A stretch of 64,000 bases of DNA, from positions 310,001 through 374,000 of the forward strand of contig JACKEA010000005.1 in assembly GCA_020633235.1 (NCBI GenBank). The letters run 5' to 3'. The position numbers were made by a program, and so were the translations under genes. A model generated the notes under the pieces. The model was not told the origin of the DNA and did no database searches. It worked only from the letters and a program-made list of their open reading frames with translations. The stretch's first letter is position 1. Every line of letters starts with the position of its first letter. Positions 58,117 through 64,000 of this stretch are shown here, piece after piece. The stretch comes from Polyangiaceae bacterium. GTDB taxonomy: Bacteria > Myxococcota_A > Polyangia > Polyangiales > Polyangiaceae.

Positions 58117-59112
58117 ATGGAATCGCGTCGCGTCGGTGTGGTGATGGGTGGAACCTCCGCCGAGCGAGACATCTCGCTCAAGACCGGCGCCGCCGTCGCG
58201 CGCGCCCTGGAGCAGGCCGGCCACACGGTGGTGCGGGTGGATCTGGCTCCCGGAGCCGACGCCATCGACACGCTGCGCGCCGCCAGGATGGACGTGGCGT
58301 TCCTGGCGCTCCACGGCCGGCTGGGCGAGGACGGCTGCATCCAGGGGCTGCTCGAGCTCCTGGGCGTGCCCTACACGGGCTCGAACGTGCTCTCCAGCGC
58401 GCTGGCCATGGACAAGCTCAAGGCCAAGGAGCTGTTCCGGCTGCACAACGTGCCCACGCCGCCCTACTACGTGTTCGACCAGCGCCACAGCCTGGCGGAC
58501 ATCGAAGAGGTGCACGGGTCCTTCGGCTATCCGGCGATCGTGAAGCCCCGCCGCGAGGGCTCGAGCGTCGGCGTGGAGAAGGCCGGAAGCCCGAGTGAGC
58601 TGGCGCGAGCCCTGGAGCTGGCGCTCGAGCACGACACCGGCGTCATCGTGGAGCGCTTCATCGCGGGTCGCGAGATTGCCGTGGGCATCCTCGACGGCCG
58701 CGTGCTGGGGGCCATCGAGATCGCGCCCAAGAAGGGCATCTACGACTACGAGGCGAAGTACACGCCGGGCATGACGGAGTATTTCATGCCCGCGCGCATC
58801 CCGCCCACGCGCTACCGCGGAGTGTTGAACCTGGCCGAGCGCGCCGCCGAGGCGCTGGACTGCGCCGGCGCCGTGCGCGTCGACCTGATCGTGACGGAAG
58901 GGCAGAACGAGTACGTGCTCGAGGTCAACACGCTGCCCGGCATGACGCCCACGAGCCTGTTGCCGAAAATCGCCGACGCCGCCGGCTACGGCTTCACGGA
59001 GCTGTGCGAAGCGATCCTCGCCCGGGCCACGCTGCACGTGGGCAAGGCCGCCACGCCGGTCAGTGCCGAAGAGCCGGCCCCGGCGACCGCGCCCCTCGCC
59101 GTGGCGGTGTGA
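58117..59112 (+). CDS. ddl: D-alanine--D-alanine ligase
   Basis: 331 residues, ATP-grasp: VVMGGTSAERDISLKTG, FLALHGRLGEDGCIQGLLELLGVPYTGS, MDKLKAKELF, VKPRREGSSVGV, YDYEAKYTPG and VNTLPGMTPTSLLPK are the Ddl signatures. Makes the dipeptide for peptidoglycan precursors. AGGAG (58107-58111) lies 5 nt before the ATG. No mur genes nearby. The C-terminal 25 residues are an Ala/Pro tail beyond the usual end. Confidence 0.96.
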   Translation: MESRRVGVVMGGTSAERDISLKTGAAVARALEQAGHTVVRVDLAPGADAIDTLRAARMDVAFLALHGRLGEDGCIQGLLELLGVPYTGSNVLSSALAMDKLKAKELFRLHNVPTPPYYVFDQRHSLADIEEVHGSFGYPAIVKPRREGSSVGVEKAGSPSELARALELALEHDTGVIVERFIAGREIAVGILDGRVLGAIEIAPKKGIYDYEAKYTPGMTEYFMPARIPPTRYRGVLNLAERAAEALDCAGAVRVDLIVTEGQNEYVLEVNTLPGMTPTSLLPKIADAAGYGFTELCEAILARATLHVGKAATPVSAEEPAPATAPLAVAV

Positions 59113-59766
59113 TCACTTCGCGCAGCGCGCACGCACCGCGTCGTCGTGCTTCGTGACCAAGGCGTCCACGGCCTTCGGGTCGTCCCCCGGGGGCCGAAAG
59201 ACGTAGCGGTCCGCGTCGGCCTGGGCGCGTTCTTTGGCGTCCGGCGCCACGATCGTGCCCGCGATGCCCAAACCAAATCCAACCCCAATCAGGATGCTTC
59301 CGGCAGCCAGCTTGCTGCCATTCACGCTGTGGTCCTCCTCCGGCGCGCCGTTGGCGTTGGTGACCGTGGTGGTCTCGAAGGAGCCGGCGAACAGCACCGT
59401 GCCGACGGCGAGGGCCGCCAGGCCGCCGATGCCGAGGCCGGCGGCGATGATGCGATCGCGATCGTGGGGCGCGACGCGCTGGGCGTGATCGTCGAGCAGC
59501 GGCGAGGGGCCGAGCTCATCTCGTAGCGCGGGAAGACTTTCGGGATCCGCCTCGCCGACGCGGTACACGCCCAGGCCGTCGTCGTGGCGCGTGGTGTGCG
59601 TCTCCGAGGCGAGCTCGTAGCGGGTGGGGGCGAGGGAGAGCCAGTGCTCGGATTCGCACGCGTTCTGGGCGCCGCCGCTGGGGAGCGGGTGCTCCCCCGG
59701 CAGCCGCTGCACGGTGGTGGCGCAGCCGGCGGACAGAAAGACGAGCGCCGCCGCGAGGGACCGCAT
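59113..59766 (-). CDS. Hypothetical lipoprotein
   Basis: 217 residues: lipobox LSAGC, an extracytoplasmic part with no known domain, and two hydrophobic Gly-rich segments (IIAAGLGIGGLAALAVGTVLF and AAGSILIGVGFGLGIAGTIV) that could be membrane helices. Its stop codon abuts the ddl stop. TACCAA ends 7 nt before the ATG. Confidence 0.55.
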   Translation of the reverse strand: MRSLAAALVFLSAGCATTVQRLPGEHPLPSGGAQNACESEHWLSLAPTRYELASETHTTRHDDGLGVYRVGEADPESLPALRDELGPSPLLDDHAQRVAPHDRDRIIAAGLGIGGLAALAVGTVLFAGSFETTTVTNANGAPEEDHSVNGSKLAAGSILIGVGFGLGIAGTIVAPDAKERAQADADRYVFRPPGDDPKAVDALVTKHDDAVRARCAK

Positions 59767-59773
59767 CCTGCTC

Positions 59774-59779
59774 TTGGTA
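59774..59779 (-). promoter_or_regulatory. -10 box of predicted leaderless promoter
   Basis: TACCAA on the minus strand, 7 nt before the ATG at 59766; lacks the final T. Confidence 0.35.
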
Positions 59780-59798
59780 TCACGCCGCCCGGCGGACG

Positions 59799-62243
59799 TC
59801 AGCGGATCATGGCGCGAATCTCGGCGTCGTTCCGGTGCGCGCGGAGGTCTTCCACCAGCGCTTCGCGAGCGCTCCAGGGCAGCACGTTGCCCCGCGGGGT
59901 CGCGTACTCGAGGTAGAGGTTATCGTCCGTGGAGAGCATCTTCTCGCGGCGCCGGCCGGCGAGGGAGGCGGACTCGTCCAAGAACGCGTCCAGGCCGTGA
60001 TCGAGCACCAGGATGTCGTCCGTGAGGGACGTGAGGGGCCGCGCGTTGGGAACCGTTTGAGCGAAGGTCGGATCCGCCTGCAGCTCGACCAGGTGTTGGC
60101 GAGACGCGGTCAGCGGCTCGTCGCTGGCCACCAGGATGCCCTGGCCGCCGCCGTAGAACAGCGCCACGTGGGAGAACTCGTCCCGCAGGGTGTTCACCAG
60201 CGTGGCGAAGTCGCGACGCTCCACGTGATGCAGCTGCACCCACTGCTGGAAGATGCCGCCGTCCTTCAAGTGCTGGTGCACCAGCCGGTAGTACTCGCGG
60301 CTGTACAGGCTGGAGGCGCCGGCGAACCACACGCTGGACAGCTCCATGCTGATGAGGTCGTAGCGGTCCTGGCCCACGAGCAGGAAGTTCCGGCCATCTC
60401 CCAGGTGCAGCTTCAAGCGCGGGTCGTCGAGGGCGCCGCGGTTCGGTCCGTCGAAGTAGGTGTGGGCGGCCTCCACGATAGCCGGAGAGATCTCCACCAA
60501 GTCCATGCCCTTCCAGGGATATGCGGCGAGGGTTCCCAGGGTGGTGCCGGTACCGCAGCCGATCACGAGCACGTGATCGAAGTGCTTCACGAACAATGAC
60601 GGATAGTGCGCGAAGAAGCGCTGGGCGTTCAGCTCCCAGCCGTTGTTCCCCTGGAACTTGCCGTTGGTGTAGAGCGTGTAGATCGTGTCCTTGCGCGTGA
60701 CGGTGGTGACGCCGCCGTGGATGTCCTCGCGCATCATCACGATCTCGTCGGGCTTGGCGGCGCCATCGAAGTACACGTTGGTGCCGCTCGTCAGCCGCGC
60801 GAGGTTCCACGCGGGAGCCAAAAGCACGGCGGCTAGGGCCGCGGCGGCGAGCCCCAGGGGCCAGCGCCGGGACGAGAGCGAGCGGGCCGTGGCGGCGCCG
60901 GCGATGGCCAGCACCAGCGCGACGGCGCCCAGGGTCTTCTGCGCGCCGAGGGCCGGCAAGATCAGGTAGCCCGTGGCCATGGATCCGAGCACCGCGCCGA
61001 TGGTGTTCACCGCCGTGAGGCGGCCCACCAGGTGGCCGACGGTTGCCGTGCGCGCCACGCGCTGCAGGAGCAGCGGGAAGGTGAGGCCCATCAGCGTGAC
61101 GGGCAGACACAGGATGAGGAACGCCGCCAGGGCGCGCATCAGCTCGCGACCGGCGAAGGTGGTGATGGCCTTGCCGGTGCCCGCGAACATCAGCGGCAGC
61201 ACGTCCCAGAGGGGCAGCGTCGCCGCCAGGGCCAAGCCCGCGGCGGCCAAACCGAGAGGCAGGGCGGAGGTCCCGAAGCGACGCTGCGCAGCCGGGGCTC
61301 GCGCCGCACCAATGGAAAGACAACCCAGGAACACGGCCAGGATCAGGCCGAAGGCATAGGCGCTGTTGCCGATCACCAACGCCAAGAGATGCGTGAACAC
61401 GACCTCCGCGGCGAACACCAACCAACCGGAGACGAACGCCAGCACCAAGAGCTGCACCAGCTCCCGGGTGCTGGGCTCGGCGTCCAGGGGCTCGTCGGCC
61501 TCGCGGGGGGCTTCGCTCGCCGGGCTCGAAAGCCCGCCGCGGCGGGCGACGAAGAGGGCGGCCACGCCGATGCTGGCGCTGCCCACGGCAGAGGCGATCA
61601 GCGTGTGGTCCAGGCCCAAGAGCGGCAGGATGACGTAGGCGGCGCCCAGCGCACCGAGGGCACCGCCCACGGTGTTGGCGGTGTACAGGGCGCCGAGGCG
61701 CCGCTCGCGCTCCTCACGTTCGGCGCGGCTGGCGGCAGCTCCGTCGCCGAGGGCGCGGGAGAGCAGCGGCAGCGTCGCGCCCATGGCCGTGGTGGGCACG
61801 ATCACGACCAGCATTGCCAGCGCCCAGCGCAGCACGCTGAGGAGCGCCAGGGAGCCCGGAGCGGAGCGCGCCAGCGACACGTACAGCGGGGTGAGGGCGG
61901 CGAAGGCGGTGGGGCCGAGGGCGACCGTGAGGGCCACCACCAACTCCAGGATGCCGTAGGCGAACAGCGGCCGAGTCACCTTGCGCGACCAGCGCCCGCC
62001 GAGGTGGGCGCCGAGGGCGAGGCCGGTCATGAACGCCGCGAGCACCGCGCTCACCGCGTAGGCCGTGGAGCCCACGATGTAGCTCAGGTACTTGGAGAAG
62101 CAGAGCTGATCGATGAGCCCGGTGGCGCCGGACACCACGAAGAGGGTCACGGGGATCCAGAAGGGAACGGCCCCGGGGCTCACGGAGACGCGGTCTCGGG
62201 CGGTGGCGACGGACGCTGCGCTGCTCGACACGGCCGGGACCAT
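59799..62243 (-). CDS. Membrane-fused spermidine-synthase-like protein
   Basis: 814 residues: about 14 hydrophobic helices of major-facilitator style (about 25-500), then a spermidine-synthase/methyltransferase-like Rossmann domain (about 545-790: HVLVIGCGTGTTLGTL, DLVEISPAIVEAAHTYF, RLKLHLGDGRNFL, YDLISMELSSVWFAG, LVHQHLKDGGIFQQWVQLH). The Asp found in the canonical catalytic string of polyamine synthases is Glu here (ISMELS), so polyamine synthesis is doubtful. Such fusions are common in Deltaproteobacteria, with unknown function. Confidence 0.8.
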   Translation of the reverse strand: MVPAVSSSAASVATARDRVSVSPGAVPFWIPVTLFVVSGATGLIDQLCFSKYLSYIVGSTAYAVSAVLAAFMTGLALGAHLGGRWSRKVTRPLFAYGILELVVALTVALGPTAFAALTPLYVSLARSAPGSLALLSVLRWALAMLVVIVPTTAMGATLPLLSRALGDGAAASRAEREERERRLGALYTANTVGGALGALGAAYVILPLLGLDHTLIASAVGSASIGVAALFVARRGGLSSPASEAPREADEPLDAEPSTRELVQLLVLAFVSGWLVFAAEVVFTHLLALVIGNSAYAFGLILAVFLGCLSIGAARAPAAQRRFGTSALPLGLAAAGLALAATLPLWDVLPLMFAGTGKAITTFAGRELMRALAAFLILCLPVTLMGLTFPLLLQRVARTATVGHLVGRLTAVNTIGAVLGSMATGYLILPALGAQKTLGAVALVLAIAGAATARSLSSRRWPLGLAAAALAAVLLAPAWNLARLTSGTNVYFDGAAKPDEIVMMREDIHGGVTTVTRKDTIYTLYTNGKFQGNNGWELNAQRFFAHYPSLFVKHFDHVLVIGCGTGTTLGTLAAYPWKGMDLVEISPAIVEAAHTYFDGPNRGALDDPRLKLHLGDGRNFLLVGQDRYDLISMELSSVWFAGASSLYSREYYRLVHQHLKDGGIFQQWVQLHHVERRDFATLVNTLRDEFSHVALFYGGGQGILVASDEPLTASRQHLVELQADPTFAQTVPNARPLTSLTDDILVLDHGLDAFLDESASLAGRRREKMLSTDDNLYLEYATPRGNVLPWSAREALVEDLRAHRNDAEIRAMIR

Positions 62244-62275
62244 ACCGTCGGCCCGCGGCGACGCAATGCGTTAAT

Positions 62276-62752
62276 TCACTCCGGGCAGCGCCGCGCGGGC
62301 TGCCGCGCGAGCAACGACTCCGTGAGCTCGTCTTGGGTGGCGTGGGGCAAGGAGCCCTCGACGCCGATCACGGCATCGAGGCGCGAAGCGCGGAAGCGGA
62401 ACGTGTAGGACAGCGCGTATTCCATCTGCCCTTGGATCCAGCAGCGCCCGCCATTGCAGCCGTAGCCGTCAGGCGGGAGCTCTCCGGAGGCGATGCCATC
62501 GAGGGCCCGGAGGGTCCGGTCGAGCTCGATGGTGTTCGTGCACACCAGCTTCGTGCGGCGCACCCAGCCGTCGGCATCGGCGGGGGGATCGTCGTTGCCG
62601 AAGTCCGTGTGCGCTTCCGCCAGGAACACGCCGCGCGCGGGATCGATCAACGACGCGAAGGTCCGGCGCCCGGCGTGAACGTCCAACAGCTGCTCGAAGC
62701 TGGGCGGCTCGACGCGCGGAGCCGCCGTGGTGGCCGGCGGCGGCACGCTCAC
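62276..62752 (-). CDS. Hypothetical lipoprotein (true start probably further upstream)
   Basis: 158 residues from the GTG at 62752: PPSFEQLLDVHAGRRTFASLIDPARGVFLAEAHTDFG and a Cys pair region (YGCNGGRCWIQGQ). No recognised domain. Read upstream in the same frame, the sequence encodes LHRTLTLCLLTACAPRAPEPPPSTV, a complete lipoprotein signal, with only a CTG (62830) available as start. TAGTCT lies 6 nt before that CTG, exactly where the other leaderless genes here have it, so the mature protein is likely a lipoprotein of about 184 residues before processing. Confidence 0.6.
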   Translation of the reverse strand: MSVPPPATTAAPRVEPPSFEQLLDVHAGRRTFASLIDPARGVFLAEAHTDFGNDDPPADADGWVRRTKLVCTNTIELDRTLRALDGIASGELPPDGYGCNGGRCWIQGQMEYALSYTFRFRASRLDAVIGVEGSLPHATQDELTESLLARQPARRCPE

Positions 62753-62836
62753 GGTGCTCGGCGGCGGCTCGGGAGCGCGTGGCGCGCACGCCGTCAGAAG
62801 GCAAAGCGTGAGTGTGCGATGGAGCGACAGACCCCG

Positions 62837-62842
62837 AGACTA
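62837..62842 (-). promoter_or_regulatory. -10 box of predicted leaderless promoter, CTG start
   Basis: TAGTCT on the minus strand, 6 nt before an in-frame CTG at 62830. The 12-base context GTAGTCTCGGGG is identical to that before the VOC gene. Confidence 0.45.
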
Positions 62843-62867
62843 CCGCCCTCCGCGCGCGCTCTTCGTT

Positions 62868-62896
62868 CTTTTGTTGGTCCGCCGCGGAACCTCGCG
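62868..62896 (+). repeat. Dispersed repeat copy F (fullest)
   Basis: TTCTTTTGTT followed by GGTCCGCCGCGGAACCTCG: T-rich flank plus the near-palindromic core. It lies between divergent genes. Confidence 0.7.
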
Positions 62897-62933
62897 CTCG
62901 ACGCTCGCGCGCCGCAGTGCCAAGACCTTGGCC

Positions 62934-63998
62934 ATGGAGGTCGAGCTCCACGGACAGGCCGGCGCCGAGCAAGCCTTGGCGCAGGCCATCGACCGTCACC
63001 GAGCGCCGCCCTTGGCTCTCGAGCTCACCCGCCGCGGTCTCGGACCGTACCGGGCCTACGGCGAGATGCTCCTCGCGATCCGCGAGCTCTCACATCGCGG
63101 CGCGAGCCTCGAGGTGATCGGCAAGAGCGTGAAGGGCGAGCCGATCTTCGCGTTGGGCGTGGGCCCGGCGGAGGCCAAGCGCACCACGGCGCTGGTGAGC
63201 GGGCTTCACCCCACGGAGTGGATTGGCATCGAGACGCACTTCGCGCTCTTGGATCGACTGCTGGAGCTGCCGCCGACGGATCGCCGGGTGGTCGCGGTGG
63301 TGGTCGCGAACCCCGACGGCGTGCTGCGAGTGGGGGACAACCTGAAGAAGGGCCGCCGCCGCTTCGTGCGACACAACGCCCGCAAGGTCGACCTGAACCG
63401 CAACTTCCCGAGCTTCTGGGATCGCTTCAGTCTCGCGCGCTATCTGCTGTGGCCGGTGTTCGCCGGCGGCAGCGGGCCCGCCAGCGAGCCCGAGGTGCGC
63501 GCGCTGGTCACGCTGTTCAAGGGCAAGATGGTGGATCGCGCGCTGAGCTTCCACAGCTTCGGCGGCATGGTGCTGTATCCGTATGGTGCGCTGCTGCGCG
63601 CGCCGCTGGACGTTCGAGATCTGCGCCGCTGGGCGCGCGCCGTCGCGCGGCGCGCCGACCCGCACCGGCCGTACCGCGCGGTGCAGTCGTCGCGCTGGGT
63701 GCCGGGCTTCACCGCGCCGGGCATGGAGCTCGATTGGTTCTACGACGCCCACGGCGCGCTCAGCTTGCTGGTGGAGTGCTCCCGCGGCGGGCTCGGCTTC
63801 GACTTGGATCGCGAGAGCCTCAGAGCGCTGCGGCCGGGCAAGGTGTTCGAGCCCTTCGCCTGGTTCAATCCGCCGCGGCCGGATCGCTCCGCGAGCCACA
63901 TCGCCGCCGCCGTCGAGCCCTTCGCCCGCGGCGAAGCGCTCCCCGCGCCGCGCGCTGCCACCGCACCGAGCGCTCGCGCCAGCGCAAATCCAGCGTGA
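62934..63998 (+). CDS. M14-family zinc carboxypeptidase-like protein
   Basis: 354 residues. Zn ligands in SGLHPTEWIGIE (HxxE) and SFHSFGGMVLYPYG (third His), NPDGVLRVGDN, DLNRNFPSFW for the substrate-binding Asn-Arg pair, and the catalytic Glu in LLVECSRGG. No signal peptide is visible from the ATG at 62934, so it may be cytosolic; upstream in-frame extension is low-complexity. Ala/Pro-rich tail. Cleaves C-terminal amino acids from peptides or murein peptides in related proteins; the substrate is unknown. Confidence 0.85.
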   Translation: MEVELHGQAGAEQALAQAIDRHRAPPLALELTRRGLGPYRAYGEMLLAIRELSHRGASLEVIGKSVKGEPIFALGVGPAEAKRTTALVSGLHPTEWIGIETHFALLDRLLELPPTDRRVVAVVVANPDGVLRVGDNLKKGRRRFVRHNARKVDLNRNFPSFWDRFSLARYLLWPVFAGGSGPASEPEVRALVTLFKGKMVDRALSFHSFGGMVLYPYGALLRAPLDVRDLRRWARAVARRADPHRPYRAVQSSRWVPGFTAPGMELDWFYDAHGALSLLVECSRGGLGFDLDRESLRALRPGKVFEPFAWFNPPRPDRSASHIAAAVEPFARGEALPAPRAATAPSARASANPA

Positions 63999-64000
63999 AA

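Noticed and set aside
62727..62933. N-terminal extension of the M14 carboxypeptidase
   Set aside because: The extended region crosses the divergent promoter and a dispersed repeat and encodes low-complexity Arg/Ser; the ATG at 62934 starts the conserved protein.

Overview
The window is high-GC DNA from a deltaproteobacterial myxobacterium, most likely in or near Polyangiales/Sorangiineae. This rests on many lipoproteins with Gly/Ser/Ala-rich linkers, MopE-like ECxDGxDNDxDG and CNGxDDDC motifs, MYXO-CTERM-like tails (CGC, hydrophobic stretch, Arg run), Hanks-type kinase and PP2C genes, and an ImuA/ImuB/DnaE2 mutasome. No rRNA, tRNA, CRISPR array, IS element or prophage was recognised. It reads as chromosomal core with interspersed envelope and hypothetical genes.

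Layout. 6-5519: operon of a 5'-nucleotidase-like lipoprotein, an OB-fold-like lipoprotein and an outer-membrane protein, possibly for external nucleic-acid scavenging. 5539-9121: four-CBS protein, then rpsO and pnp with an unusual interlocked hairpin pair between them. 9208-17784: beta-barrel candidate, Ser/Thr kinase (apparently frameshifted from its membrane tail), Cys-rich MYXO-CTERM protein, SCO1/SenC, LarE, GH5 glycosidase, small hypotheticals. 17785-20767: B12-binding radical SAM protein and a DUF2341 lipoprotein. 20839-23209 and 31864-35124: imuA-imuB and dnaE2, split by about 8.7 kb of sulfatase, lipoprotein, kelch, VOC and WD40-like genes but sharing a LexA-like operator. 35241-37476: lamin-tail protein with long tandem repeats, then a decayed nucleotidyltransferase gene pair. 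37647-41294: smc. 41643-51112: FmdB zinc ribbon, then a pheA-hisC-aroA-cmk cluster interleaved with three similar envelope proteins, then rpsA. 51246-63998: AI-2E-type permease, hypotheticals, an orphan type III export gate gene (sctV) next to a FIST sensor gene, PP2C phosphatase, ddl, a membrane-fused spermidine-synthase-like protein and an M14 carboxypeptidase.

Window-wide signals. (1) About 18 gene starts have a TANNNT-like -10 box ending only 5-9 nt before the start codon, which predicts leaderless transcripts; rpsO, ddl and the lamin-tail gene instead have a leader with a Shine-Dalgarno. (2) A short near-palindromic repeat with a T-rich flank (core GGTCCGCCGCGGAACCTCG) recurs at about seven places, mostly intergenic but once inside imuB beside a clamp-binding-like motif. 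(3) The pheA product has lost residues known to be catalytic in both of its enzyme domains while its ACT domain looks intact.
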